Assembly: GCF_002847285.1 (NCBI RefSeq)
Contig: NZ_CP025407.1
Span: forward strand, 5,116,501-5,180,500
DNA from: Streptomyces sp. CMB-StM0423
GTDB lineage: Bacteria > Actinomycetota > Actinomycetes > Streptomycetales > Streptomycetaceae
Length of the DNA: 64,000 nt
Reading direction: 5' to 3'
A model generated the notes under the pieces. It was not told the DNA's origin. It saw only the letters and a program-made list of their open reading frames with translations, and did no database searches. Below, piece after piece: positions 23,749 to 32,937 of the stretch. A program made the translations under genes and the position numbers. Every line of letters begins with the position of its first letter. The stretch's first letter is position 1.

Positions 23749-25602
23749 ATGCCCGATTCGCACGCTCCCGCCGCCCCCGCGGGGACTCCGCGGCCCGAGT
23801 ACCCCCGGCCCGGCTTCGTCCGGGCGGACTGGCTCAACCTCAACGGCACCTGGCAGTTCGCCCGTGATCCCGGTGACAGCGGGTTCGAGCGCGGGCTTGC
23901 CGGACGTGAGTTGCCCGAGCGCATCGTCGTCCCGTTCTGTCCCGAGTCGGAGTTGTCCGGGATCGGGGACACCGACTTCCACCACGCCGTCTGGTACCGG
24001 CGCACCGTGCGGATACCGGAGGCGTGGGCCGGGCGGCGGGTGCTGTTGCACTTCGGGGCCGTCGACCACGATGCCACCGTGTGGGTCAACGGGCGGGAAG
24101 TCGCCCGGCACAGCGGGGGGTTCACGCCGTTCAGCGCCGATCTCGGCGGTGTCGTACGGGCCGGGGAGGAGGCCGTCGTCGTGGTGCGGGCGCGGGATGC
24201 CGCGCAGGGGCCGCAGGCGCGGGGGAAGCAGTCGACCGCGTACGAGAACCACGCCTGCTTCTACACCCGTACCACCGGCATCTGGCAGACCGTCTGGCTG
24301 GAGCCCGTCGCGGACACGCACTTCCGGCGGCCCCGCATCACCCCCGACCTGGCCGCCGGCTGCTTCCACGTCGAGGTCCCCCTCGCCGGCAGCCGCACCG
24401 GCCACCGCGTCCGCGCCGAACTGCGCGACGAGCACGGCGTCGTCGTCGAGGCCGCCGTCGCCGCGGACTTCGACCTCGCGCCGCGCCTCGTCCTGCCCGT
24501 ACCCGGTGATCGGCGCCGACCCTGGTCCCCCGAGGACCCGCATCTGTATGAGCTGACGCTGGAACTGACCGGTCTCGACGGCACCGTGACCGACCGTGCC
24601 GTCTGCACCGCCGGGCTGCGCGCGGTGACGGTCGACGGCAAGCGGATCCTGATCAACGGCAAGCCCGTCTTCCAGCGGCTCGTGCTCGACCAGGGCTACT
24701 ACCCCGACGGCCTCATGACCGCCCCCGACGACGCCGCCCTCGTCCGCGACATCGAACTCTCCCTCGCCGCCGGCTTCAACGGTGCCCGCCTGCACCAGAA
24801 GGTCTTCGAGGAGCGCTTCCTCCACCACGCCGACCGCCTCGGCTACCTGGTCTGGGGCGAGTTCGGCGACTGGGGCGCCGGCACCGGCGGCCCGGTCGGG
24901 CCCGACAACCAGCAGCCCACCGCCGGCTTCGTCGCCCAGTGGCTGGAGGCCGTCGAACGCGACTACTCCCACCCCGCCCTCATCGGCTGGTGCCCGCTCA
25001 ACGAGACCCGGCAGGTGCTCACCGACCGGCAGAGCGTCCTCGACGACGTCACCCGCGCCATGTTCCTCGCCACCAAGGCCGCCGACACCTCGCGGCCCGT
25101 ACTCGACGCCTCCGGTTACGCCCACCGCGTACCCGAGACCGACGTCTACGACTCGCACTGCTACGAGCAGGACCCGAAGGCATTCGGCGACCTGATGGCC
25201 GGGCTGCGGGCGGGCACCCCCTTCGTCAACCCGCAGGACGAGGCGGCCGGGCAGACCTGGTCGCTGCCGTATGGCGGACAGCCCTACTTCTGCAGCGAGT
25301 TCGGCGGCATCTGGTGGAACCCCGAGGACGCCGCGTCCGCGGGGGAGGACCGGCTGGTGTCGTGGGGGTACGGGCAGCGGCCGCGTGACGAGGAGGCGTT
25401 CCACGAGCGGTTCGCCGGGCTGACGGGGGTGCTGCTCGGCGACCCGGACATGTTCGGCTACTGCTACACGCAGTTGACGGACGTCTTCCAGGAACAGAAC
25501 GGCATCTACCGGTTCGACCGGTCGGAGAAGCTGGACGTCGCCCGGGTACGGGCCGCGCAGCTCCGGCCGGCGGCGTTCGAGGGGGAGTCCGACGGGGCGT
25601 AG
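23749..25602 (+). CDS. GH2 family beta-glycosidase
   Basis: The 617-residue protein has the GH2 layout: sugar-binding jelly-roll (LNLNGTWQFARDPGDSGFER, TDFHHAVWYRRTVRIPEAW), an immunoglobulin-like domain and a TIM-barrel beginning at LVLDQGYYPDGLMTAPDDAA. The acid/base is E419 in GWCPLNETRQ and the nucleophile E517 in YFCSEFGGIWW. There is no signal peptide, so it acts inside the cell, on beta-galactosides, beta-glucuronides or related compounds; sequence alone does not say which. GGAG precedes the ATG. Tandem operators upstream and a LacI gene downstream imply sugar-induced expression. Confidence 0.92.
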   Translation: MPDSHAPAAPAGTPRPEYPRPGFVRADWLNLNGTWQFARDPGDSGFERGLAGRELPERIVVPFCPESELSGIGDTDFHHAVWYRRTVRIPEAWAGRRVLLHFGAVDHDATVWVNGREVARHSGGFTPFSADLGGVVRAGEEAVVVVRARDAAQGPQARGKQSTAYENHACFYTRTTGIWQTVWLEPVADTHFRRPRITPDLAAGCFHVEVPLAGSRTGHRVRAELRDEHGVVVEAAVAADFDLAPRLVLPVPGDRRRPWSPEDPHLYELTLELTGLDGTVTDRAVCTAGLRAVTVDGKRILINGKPVFQRLVLDQGYYPDGLMTAPDDAALVRDIELSLAAGFNGARLHQKVFEERFLHHADRLGYLVWGEFGDWGAGTGGPVGPDNQQPTAGFVAQWLEAVERDYSHPALIGWCPLNETRQVLTDRQSVLDDVTRAMFLATKAADTSRPVLDASGYAHRVPETDVYDSHCYEQDPKAFGDLMAGLRAGTPFVNPQDEAAGQTWSLPYGGQPYFCSEFGGIWWNPEDAASAGEDRLVSWGYGQRPRDEEAFHERFAGLTGVLLGDPDMFGYCYTQLTDVFQEQNGIYRFDRSEKLDVARVRAAQLRPAAFEGESDGA

Positions 25603-25624
25603 GATCCCTGCCCGCGTGTGCGCC

Positions 25625-25654
25625 GGGGGTGTGCGCGTCCGCGCGTACGCCCCC
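25625..25654. terminator. Bidirectional hairpin between GH2 and lacI genes
   Basis: GGGGGTGTGCGCG (25625-25637) pairs over 13 bp, with two G-U pairs when read on the plus strand, to 25642-25654 around a tetraloop. It lies between convergent genes. Confidence 0.7.
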
Positions 25655-25657
25655 GCC

Positions 25658-26686
25658 TCACGCGCTCCGCCTGACCTCCAGCCTGTGCGCCGCCACCACC
25701 TGCCGCGCCACCCGCCCCCCGTCCGCGATCCGGTCCAGCAGCAGCCCCAGCGCCGTCCGCGCGATCTCCGCCTTGTCCGGCGCGATCGTCGTCAGCGTCG
25801 GGTTGCTGTACCGGCCGTCGTCGATGTCGTCGATCCCGATGACCGCCACGTCCTCCGGCACCCGCAGCCCGCGCTCGTGCAGGGTGTGGATCGCGCCCAG
25901 CGCGAGGAGGTCGGTGTAGCAGAACACCGCGTCGGGGCGGGCGCCGCGGTCCAGGGCCGCGGCCATGGCCAGGGCGCCGTCGCGGCGGTGGTACGAGGGC
26001 GTGTGGACGACGAGCGACGGGTCGTACGGCACGCCCGCGGCCTGGAGCGCCCGGCGGTAGCCCTCCGTCCTGCGGGGCGCCGTGCCGCCGCCGCGCGGCT
26101 CCTGGTGGCCGAGCGCGGCTACGCTGCGGCGGCCCCGGCCGAGGAGGTACGCGGTGGCGTCGGCGGCCGCGGCGACGTTGTCGATCGCCACGTGGTCGGC
26201 GCCGGTGCCGGTGATGCGCTCGCCGAGGAGCACCAGCGGGGTGCTGCCGCGCCGGTTGTCGAACTCGTGCCGCTCGATGCCGAGGGGGCTGAAGAGCACG
26301 CCGTCGACCATGCCGGGGTTCATGCCGCTGAGCACGAAGCGCTCGGCTTCCAGGCGGCCCCCGGTCTGGTCGATGAGCACGGTGTAGCCGCTCTCGCGGG
26401 CGGCCTGGACGACGTGCCGGGTCAGCTCGGCGAAGTACGGGATGTCGATCTCCGGTACGGCGACGGCGATCAGGCCGGCGCGGCGCAGCCGCAGGTTGCG
26501 GGCGGAGAGGTTGGGGCGGTAACCGAGTTGGTCGATCGCCCAGTGCACCCGCTCGCGGGTGGCCGCGCTGACGGGGCGGTTGCCCGACAGCACGTTGGAG
26601 ACCGTGGTGGGCGACACCCGCGCCAGCGCGGCCACGTCGCGGACGCCGATGGCGCTGCGCCGGGGCGATGCTTCGGGGGGCGGCAT
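25658..26686 (-). CDS. LacI-family repressor, probable regulator of GH2 gene
   Basis: A 342-residue LacI protein: helix-turn-helix VRDVAALARVSPTTVSNVLS, hinge DQLGYRPNLSARNLR, and a sugar-binding domain ending in DVAVIGIDDIDDGRYSNPTL. It is convergent with the GH2 gene, whose promoter region carries CG-centred palindromes, so it is the natural candidate to control it. No such palindrome is seen before its own start, arguing against autoregulation. Confidence 0.92.
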   Translation of the reverse strand: MPPPEASPRRSAIGVRDVAALARVSPTTVSNVLSGNRPVSAATRERVHWAIDQLGYRPNLSARNLRLRRAGLIAVAVPEIDIPYFAELTRHVVQAARESGYTVLIDQTGGRLEAERFVLSGMNPGMVDGVLFSPLGIERHEFDNRRGSTPLVLLGERITGTGADHVAIDNVAAAADATAYLLGRGRRSVAALGHQEPRGGGTAPRRTEGYRRALQAAGVPYDPSLVVHTPSYHRRDGALAMAAALDRGARPDAVFCYTDLLALGAIHTLHERGLRVPEDVAVIGIDDIDDGRYSNPTLTTIAPDKAEIARTALGLLLDRIADGGRVARQVVAAHRLEVRRSA

Positions 26687-26879
26687 GGGGTCATCTTCTC
26701 AGGCGGGCGCGGCGGGGGCGCGCGGGGAACCGCGCGTGCGGAACTTCGTACAGGGCACTTCGCCCGGGGCGCTTCGCTCAGGGAACTCCGGGGCGCGGAC
26801 GATCCGTTGTGTCGGGAGTTCGCAGAGTTACCGAGGTGCGCACACCCCTGCCGTCCACTGTCACGGAAGGCCCGCAACC

Positions 26880-27896
26880 ATGGCTCCGAACCACCCCAGA
26901 CTCTCCCGCCGCCTGCTCCTCGGCGCCGCCGCCGGCGCCACGTTCACGGCCGCGACGGTCGCCGGCACGGGTGCGGCGTACGGCGGGAGCAGGCCGTCGG
27001 GCAACACCAGGCCGAACGGTACGACCAGGCCGTACGGCACCAGCAGGCCCTACGGCGGCGGCGACTGGCCGGCCGGTTTCCCGCTCCCCGACGGCTGGCT
27101 CCCCGAGGGCATCACCATCGGCAGCCGCCCGTACGCCTACATGGGCTCCCGCGCCAACGGCGCCGTCCTCCGCGCCGACCTGCGCACCGGCGCGACCAAG
27201 GTCATCCACGCCGGCGCCCCCGGCACGGCGTCCATCGGCCTGAAGCTCGACCGCGACGGCCTGCTGTACGTGGCCGGCGGTGCCGGCGGCACGGCGAGTG
27301 TCATCGACGCCCGCACCGGCGCCGTGGTCGCGACCCACCGGCTGACGCCGCCGGCCGGCCACTTCGTCAACGACACCGTCCTCCTCGGCCGCAGCGCCTG
27401 GTTCACCGACTCCAACGAGGCGGTCCTGTACGCCGTCCCCCGCGGCCGCTCCGGCGCCGTCCGCGCCCTCCCGCTCACCGGCGACTGGGTCCAGACCCCC
27501 GGCGTCTTCAACGCCAACGGCATCGTCGACACCCCCGACGGCCGCGGCCTCATCGTCGTCAGCAGCAGTCCCGGCCGCCTGTACCACGTCGACTCGCGGA
27601 CCGGCCACGCCACGGAGATCGCGCTGCAGGGCGCGGCGGACGTCGCCAACGGCGACGGCCTGGCCCGCGTCGGCCACACGCTGTACGTGGTCCGCAACCG
27701 GGACAACCTGGTCGCCGCCTTCCGCCTCGACCGCGCGATACGCACCGCCACGCTGCACCACACGATCACGGACCCCCGCTTCGACGTCCCCACCACGGCG
27801 GCCCGCCACGGCAACCGCCTCTATCTGGTCAACGCCCGCTTCACCTCCCCCCAGGAACCGGACACCACCTTCAACGCGGTGGCAGTCCCCCTCTGA
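26880..27896 (+). CDS. Tat-exported SMP-30/propeller-like protein
   Basis: The 338-residue protein has a Tat signal (SRRLLLGAAAGATFTAATVA), then a short repetitive linker (RPSGNTRPNGTTRPYG and similar), then a beta-propeller-like body: ANGAVLRADLRTGATKVIHA, LKLDRDGLLYVAGGAGGTAS, NDTVLLGRSAWFTDSNEAVL and NANGIVDTPDGRGLIVVSSS. These resemble the SMP-30/gluconolactonase superfamily, which includes sugar lactonases; the metal ligands were not assigned. ATG 26880 has GGAAGG 9 nt upstream; the open frame continues upstream without a signal peptide, so this start is preferred. Confidence 0.75.
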   Translation: MAPNHPRLSRRLLLGAAAGATFTAATVAGTGAAYGGSRPSGNTRPNGTTRPYGTSRPYGGGDWPAGFPLPDGWLPEGITIGSRPYAYMGSRANGAVLRADLRTGATKVIHAGAPGTASIGLKLDRDGLLYVAGGAGGTASVIDARTGAVVATHRLTPPAGHFVNDTVLLGRSAWFTDSNEAVLYAVPRGRSGAVRALPLTGDWVQTPGVFNANGIVDTPDGRGLIVVSSSPGRLYHVDSRTGHATEIALQGAADVANGDGLARVGHTLYVVRNRDNLVAAFRLDRAIRTATLHHTITDPRFDVPTTAARHGNRLYLVNARFTSPQEPDTTFNAVAVPL

Positions 27897-27915
27897 GGCC
27901 GTCCGCGAGGGGCAC

Positions 27916-28578
27916 ATGAGCGAACACCCGCTCGGCGCACGGGAGATCGCCGAGATCACCGCGTACGTGGACGTCTCCGCACCGCCGCCCGCCGGGCGGG
28001 CCACCGCGCATCTCGTCTTCGGCACCAACCAGTTCGGCCCGCCCGTGGAGATCGTCGCCGAGCGCCACCTCCGCGGGCTGGCGCCGATGGTCATCCTCAC
28101 CGGGGGAGTGAACCGGCACGACGGCGTCGTCGAGGCGCGGGAGTTCCGCCGGCTGCTGGTGGCCCGCGGGGTGCCGGAGGAGGCCATCCGGTGTGAGGAC
28201 AGGTCGGCGAACACCTGGGAGAACGTCGCGTTCTCGCTGCCGTACGTGCACGAGGCGCTGGCCGCCGGGCTGTCCGTCACCACCGTCAGCAAGTGGTACC
28301 ACCGGCGCACCGTGCACATGCTGGCCACCCAGGTGCCCGGCATCGGCCCCTTCCACACGCTGACCTGGGACCCCGCGTACGGCGGGCCGGTCGTGACGCG
28401 CGCCGCGTGGACCGCCACCCCCGGCGGGCGGCGGCGCGTGCTCCGGGAGTGGGAGGAGTGCGCGCGGCGGGTGACGGACGGGAGCTTCAGCGCGGTGGCG
28501 CTGGTGGACGGGGCGTGGCGGCGGCGCCGCGGGCCGGGGGCGTCGACGGCACCGCGGGAGCCGCCCTCGTCGGATTAG
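27916..28578 (+). CDS. YdcF/DUF218-family protein
   Basis: The 220-residue protein shows the DUF218 (YdcF/ElyC/SanA) core: HLVFGTNQFGPPVEIVAERH, PMVILTGGVNRHDGVVEARE, FRRLLVARGVPEEAIRCEDR and SANTWENVAFSL. Unlike SanA or ElyC it has no membrane segment, so it is like cytoplasmic YdcF, which binds an adenosyl nucleotide. The exact function of the family is unknown. It starts 19 bp after the propeller gene and may be cotranscribed. Confidence 0.82.
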   Translation: MSEHPLGAREIAEITAYVDVSAPPPAGRATAHLVFGTNQFGPPVEIVAERHLRGLAPMVILTGGVNRHDGVVEAREFRRLLVARGVPEEAIRCEDRSANTWENVAFSLPYVHEALAAGLSVTTVSKWYHRRTVHMLATQVPGIGPFHTLTWDPAYGGPVVTRAAWTATPGGRRRVLREWEECARRVTDGSFSAVALVDGAWRRRRGPGASTAPREPPSSD

Positions 28579-28632
28579 TTCGCTTCTCTGCGTATGTGAC
28601 CTCTTTCCGGCGGGTCTACGACCGGCGGACGG

Positions 28633-29271
28633 TTACGACGACGACGCCTCGAAGTAGGCGTCGAGAGCCGACTCCAGATCGGCCGCCCACGTCTTCAGCG
28701 TCGCCTTGTCCGGGGCCTCCACCTCGGCCGGGCAGATGCCGCGGCTGTCGTGGACGCTGAGGATGAGGCGGCGGCCGAACCGGGAGGTCTTGTACTCGAC
28801 CGCGCCGATCTCCGGCCAGGTGAACTCGGCCTCGGTGTCGTCGAGCTGGAAGCGGACGCCGGTGCTGTCGACGGTCACCGAGCCGCGGCGGTCGGCGGCT
28901 TCGAAGACGGGGCCGTCGGCGTCGGAGCCGTCGGATTCATCGGAGCCGTCGGAGTCGTCGGCCTCGGCGTCACCGGCCGCGGTCGCCTTGTCCTCGTCGG
29001 TGTCCCCTTCGGTGTCCTTCCCGGCGGACTCGGCCTTGTCTGCCTTGTTCGCCTTCTCCTTGTCGCTGTCGTCGTCTGCGGAGTCCGCGGAGTCCGCGGA
29101 GTCCGCGGAGACTTCGGAGTCCTCGGACTCCTTCTTCTCGTCGGTCGTTTCTGCTTCGTCCTGCTCCTTCTCCTTCTCGTCCGGCGGCGACGATACGAGG
29201 CCGGGCAGAGCGGCCGGGTCCATCGCGGCGGCGTTGACGGGCGTGACCTTCAGACCTTTGTTCTCCTCCAC
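28633..29271 (-). CDS. Acidic repeat protein with C-terminal PH-like domain
   Basis: About 212 residues. After a short N-terminus (EENKGLKVTPVNAAAMDPAA) comes a very acidic, low-complexity linker of Asp/Glu/Ser/Lys (for example SADSADSADSADDDSDKEK). A folded C-terminal domain follows (SVTVDSTGVRFQLDDTEAEF, TWPEIGAVEYKTSRFGRRLI, and a terminal helix TLKTWAADLESALDAY), reminiscent of a PH-like domain. Streptomyces have similar proteins of unknown role. The GTG at 29271 is the likeliest start; CATACT lies 8 nt upstream on the same strand, so it may be leaderless. Confidence 0.65.
   Translation of the reverse strand: MEENKGLKVTPVNAAAMDPAALPGLVSSPPDEKEKEQDEAETTDEKKESEDSEVSADSADSADSADDDSDKEKANKADKAESAGKDTEGDTDEDKATAAGDAEADDSDGSDESDGSDADGPVFEAADRRGSVTVDSTGVRFQLDDTEAEFTWPEIGAVEYKTSRFGRRLILSVHDSRGICPAEVEAPDKATLKTWAADLESALDAYFEASSS
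29078..29113 (+). repeat. 9-bp tandem repeat
   Basis: Three exact GCGGAGTCC units and one degenerate unit encode the Ser-Ala-Asp repeats of the acidic protein on the other strand. A slippage-prone tract. Confidence 0.85.
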
Positions 29272-29340
29272 GGTCCCAAAGTATGGCCGCTGGCCCCCCT
29301 CGCGGTCTCCGGGTCCGGTTACCTGCACCGTGATGCCCGG

Positions 29341-29369
29341 TTCGGCACCCGGCGGCGGCTTCGTACCAT
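29341..29369 (+). promoter_or_regulatory. Leaderless promoter candidate for GNAT gene
   Basis: TTCGGC (29341-29346) and TACCAT (29364-29369) are 17 bp apart, and the ATG at 29377 follows the -10 box by 7 nt, so the transcript would start at the start codon. Confidence 0.45.
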
Positions 29370-29376
29370 TGCCGTC

Positions 29377-29895
29377 ATGGAGATCGTCGCCGTGCCCTAC
29401 GACCATCCCGACGCGGTCATGCTCAACGACCGGGTCCAGCTCGAGTACGCCGAGCGGTACGGCGAAGGCGATCACACGGTGATGGACCCGCTGCACTTCA
29501 CGCCCCCGCGCGGGCTGTACCTGCTCGCGTACGACGCCGACGGCACCCCGCTCGCCACGGGCGGCTGGCGGGCCATGGACGGGACCCCCGAGGGGCACCA
29601 GGCCGGTGACGCCGAGCTGAAGCGGATGTACGTGGTCCCCGAGGCCCGGGGGCGGGGTCTTGCCCGGCGGATACTCGCGGCGCTGGAGGAGAGCGCGCGG
29701 GCCGCGGGGCGGTCGCGGATGGTGCTGGAGACGGGCAACAAGCAGCCGGAGGCCATAGCGCTGTACATCTCGGAGGGGTACGAGCCGACGGAGAAGTTCG
29801 GCTACTACCGCTTCGAGCAGGACAGCCGCTGCTTCGCCAAGCCGCTGCGGGCGGCGCGGGACGGCGAACAGGTGGAGGGCGCCGCGGCCCGCTGA
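29377..29895 (+). CDS. GNAT-family N-acetyltransferase
   Basis: A 172-residue acetyltransferase. The acetyl-CoA pocket is ELKRMYVVPEARGRGLARRI (the R-G-x-G-L/R signature), and AIALYISEGYEPTEKFGYYR is the usual C-terminal motif. The substrate is not evident. ATG 29377 has no Shine-Dalgarno but a -10-like box 7 nt upstream, so leaderless expression is likely. It stands alone, convergent with paaK. Confidence 0.88.
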   Translation: MEIVAVPYDHPDAVMLNDRVQLEYAERYGEGDHTVMDPLHFTPPRGLYLLAYDADGTPLATGGWRAMDGTPEGHQAGDAELKRMYVVPEARGRGLARRILAALEESARAAGRSRMVLETGNKQPEAIALYISEGYEPTEKFGYYRFEQDSRCFAKPLRAARDGEQVEGAAAR

Positions 29896-29908
29896 ACCGC
29901 GGCGGGGG

Positions 29909-29929
29909 GCCGCAGCGGAGGGCTGCGGC
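29909..29929. terminator. Hairpin between GNAT and paaK genes
   Basis: GCCGCAGC and GCTGCGGC form an 8-bp stem with a 5-nt loop between two convergent genes. Confidence 0.55.
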
Positions 29930-29956
29930 GGAGGCCGGAGGCAGCGCCCGTACCGC

Positions 29957-31270
29957 CTACCCCTCCCGCTCGTCCACCACCCTGCGGATCTTGCCCACCG
30001 ATCGCTCCAGCGTCTCCGGCGCCACGACCTCCACCTCCACGCCCACCCCCACGCCCTCCCGCACCCGCCGCGCGATCGCCTCGCCCGCCGCCGTCCGCTG
30101 CTCCACCGGCGCCCCCGGCCGGGCCTCGGCCCGTACCGTCATCCGGTCCAGCCGGCCGTCCCGGGTCAGCCGCAACTGGAAGTGCGGGGCCACCCCGGGG
30201 GTGCGGAGCACGATCTCCTCGATCTGGCTCGGGAAGACGTTCACGCCGCGCAGGATGATCATGTCGTCGCAGCGTCCGGTGACCTTCTCCATCCGCCGGA
30301 ACGCCGGCCGCGCCGTGCCCGGCAGCAGCCGGCTGAGGTCGCGGGTGCGGTAGCGGACGACCGGCATGGCCTCCTTCGTCAGCGACGTGAACACCAGCTC
30401 GCCGCCCTCGCCCGCCGACCGCACCTCGTCCGTCACGGGGTCCACGATCTCCGGCAGGAAGTGGTCCTCCCAGACGTGCAGCCCGTCCTTGGTCTCCACG
30501 CACTCCTGGGCGACGCCGGGCCCGATCACCTCCGAGAGCCCGTAGATGTCCACCGCGTCGAGACCGGCCCGCTCCTCGATCTCGTGCCGCATCTCCTCCG
30601 TCCACGGCTCGGCGCCGAAGATGCCGACGCGCAGCGAGCTGGCGCGCGGGTCGAGGCCCTGGCGCTCGAACTCGTCGATGATCGTGAGCATGTACGAGGG
30701 CGTGACCATGATGACCTCGGGCGCGAAGTCCCGGATGAGCTGCACCTGGCGCGCGGTCATCCCGCCGGAGGCGGGGATGACGGTGCAGCCGAGGCGTTCT
30801 GCGCCGTAGTGGGCGCCGAGGCCGCCGGTGAACAGCCCGTAGCCGTACGCGACATGCACCCGGTGCCCGGCCCTGCCGCCCGCGGCGCGGATGGAGCGGG
30901 CGACGAGTCCTGACCAGGTGTCGAGGTCGGCCGCCGTGTAGCCGACGACGGTGGGCAGGCCGGTGGTGCCGCTGGAGGCGTGCAACCGGCGGACGTCGGC
31001 GACGGGGACGGCGAACATGCCGAAGGGGTACCCCTCGCGGAGGTCGTCCTTGGTGGTGAAGGGGAAGCGCGCGAGGTCGTCGAGCGTGCGGCAGTCGTCG
31101 GGGGTGACGCCGGCGGCGTCGAACTTGCGGCGGTAGAGGGGGACGTTGTCGTACGCGTGGCGCAGCGTGGCGCGGAGGCGGTCGAGTTGGTACGCCGCCA
31201 GCTCGCCGGGAGTCATGCGCTCGCCGTCGTCGAGGAGCGGTGCGGGGGTGCCGGTCGTCGTGTCGCTCAC
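29957..31270 (-). CDS. paaK: Phenylacetate-CoA ligase
   Basis: The 437-residue enzyme forms phenylacetyl-CoA from phenylacetate, CoA and ATP, the first step of aerobic phenylacetate breakdown. Family marks: the P-loop-like ASSGTTGLPTVVGY, YGYGLFTGGLGAHYGAERLG, YGLSEVIGPGVAQEC and the C-terminal ILRGVNVFPSQIEEIVLR. GTG 31270 overlaps the stop of the thioesterase gene (GTGA). The ring-oxygenase genes paaABCDE are not in the window, so it serves enzymes encoded elsewhere or related aryl acids. Confidence 0.93.
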   Translation of the reverse strand: MSDTTTGTPAPLLDDGERMTPGELAAYQLDRLRATLRHAYDNVPLYRRKFDAAGVTPDDCRTLDDLARFPFTTKDDLREGYPFGMFAVPVADVRRLHASSGTTGLPTVVGYTAADLDTWSGLVARSIRAAGGRAGHRVHVAYGYGLFTGGLGAHYGAERLGCTVIPASGGMTARQVQLIRDFAPEVIMVTPSYMLTIIDEFERQGLDPRASSLRVGIFGAEPWTEEMRHEIEERAGLDAVDIYGLSEVIGPGVAQECVETKDGLHVWEDHFLPEIVDPVTDEVRSAGEGGELVFTSLTKEAMPVVRYRTRDLSRLLPGTARPAFRRMEKVTGRCDDMIILRGVNVFPSQIEEIVLRTPGVAPHFQLRLTRDGRLDRMTVRAEARPGAPVEQRTAAGEAIARRVREGVGVGVEVEVVAPETLERSVGKIRRVVDEREG

Positions 31271-31761
31271 GCTCGTCCCTCCGGGCCGGTTCCGTCGTGC
31301 TCGCCGTTCGCCCCGTTGCCGCCGCCGGCTCCGTGCGGCCCCTTCGCGCCCGTCGCCGGGTCGCGGACGATACGGCTCCGGCCGCGGAACTCCGCGATCA
31401 CCTCGGCGCCGCGCAGCACCCGCACGTCGTAGACCCCGTTCCGCCCGAAGCGCACCCGCTCCTCCGCCCGCGCCACCAGCACGTCACCGACGTGCGCGGG
31501 CGCCGCGTACGTGATGTCCGCGCCCGCCGCGACGGCGACCCCGCGGCTGTTGCACGCGCAGGCGAACGCGGTGTCGGCGAGGAGGAAGACGTAGCCGCCG
31601 TGGGCGATGCCGTGGCCGTTCGCCATCTCCGCCGTGACCGCCATCCGCAGCGTCGCGGTGCCCGGCGCGGCCTCCAGCAGCTCGATGCCGTGGCGGCGGG
31701 CGGCCATGTCCGCCGCGAACACCGTCGTGCCGTCGTGCGGCGAGGTCATGTGCTGCACCAC
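31267..31761 (-). CDS. paaI: PaaI-type hotdog thioesterase
   Basis: The 164-residue protein contains the PaaI hotdog signature GHGIAHGGYVFLLADTAFA and ADITYAAPAHVGDVLVARAE. PaaI hydrolyses dead-end CoA esters of the phenylacetate pathway so CoA is not trapped. The C-terminal 25 residues are Gly-rich and probably disordered. GGGGAG on the minus strand lies just upstream of GTG 31761; ATG 31749 is an alternative. It is upstream of and coupled to paaK, and divergent from the dehydrogenase gene. Confidence 0.92.
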   Translation of the reverse strand: MVQHMTSPHDGTTVFAADMAARRHGIELLEAAPGTATLRMAVTAEMANGHGIAHGGYVFLLADTAFACACNSRGVAVAAGADITYAAPAHVGDVLVARAEERVRFGRNGVYDVRVLRGAEVIAEFRGRSRIVRDPATGAKGPHGAGGGNGANGEHDGTGPEGRA

Positions 31762-31781
31762 CTGACTCCCCTTGTGGCCCG

Positions 31782-31795
31782 ACCGATCATTCGGT
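31782..31795. promoter_or_regulatory. Palindromic operator candidate between paaI and the dehydrogenase gene
   Basis: ACCGATCATTCGGT has 5-bp inverted arms (ACCGA/TCGGT) with a 4-bp spacer, in the 86-bp gap between divergent phenylacetate genes. TetR-type regulators of such genes use similar ACCGA repeats, but no regulator gene is adjacent. Confidence 0.5.
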
Positions 31796-31847
31796 TAGCT
31801 TGCGGAGCGGCCGGATCCCAGTCAAGAGGTACGACAGGACGTACGAC

Positions 31848-32747
<900 letters not shown>

Positions 32748-32782
32748 GCCGGCGCGCGCCTCCGCTACGGCCCGGCGCCCGG

Positions 32783-32796
32783 CTACCGGCCGGTAG
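32783..32796. promoter_or_regulatory. Perfect 14-bp palindrome
   Basis: CTACCGGCCGGTAG lies between the dehydrogenase gene and the DMT transporter gene. It could be an operator or the core of a weak terminator; no matching regulator is nearby. Confidence 0.35.
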
Positions 32797-32916
32797 GCGA
32801 TTGTCGGGCCGGACCGATATGGGCGTGGAATGCGACCCGAGAGGGGTTCCCCCCGGCGGTCGTACTGCTCCGGCAGTACGACCCAGAGCATCCGCCAGGA
32901 TGACGACTTTCGCCAG

Positions 32917-32930
32917 CGATCGCGCGATCG
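32917..32930. promoter_or_regulatory. Perfect 14-bp palindrome next to a start codon
   Basis: CGATCGCGCGATCG ends 7 bp before ATG 32938 of the DMT transporter, where a Shine-Dalgarno would normally be. It may be an operator overlapping the start site. Confidence 0.35.
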
Positions 32931-32937
32931 TTGCTAT

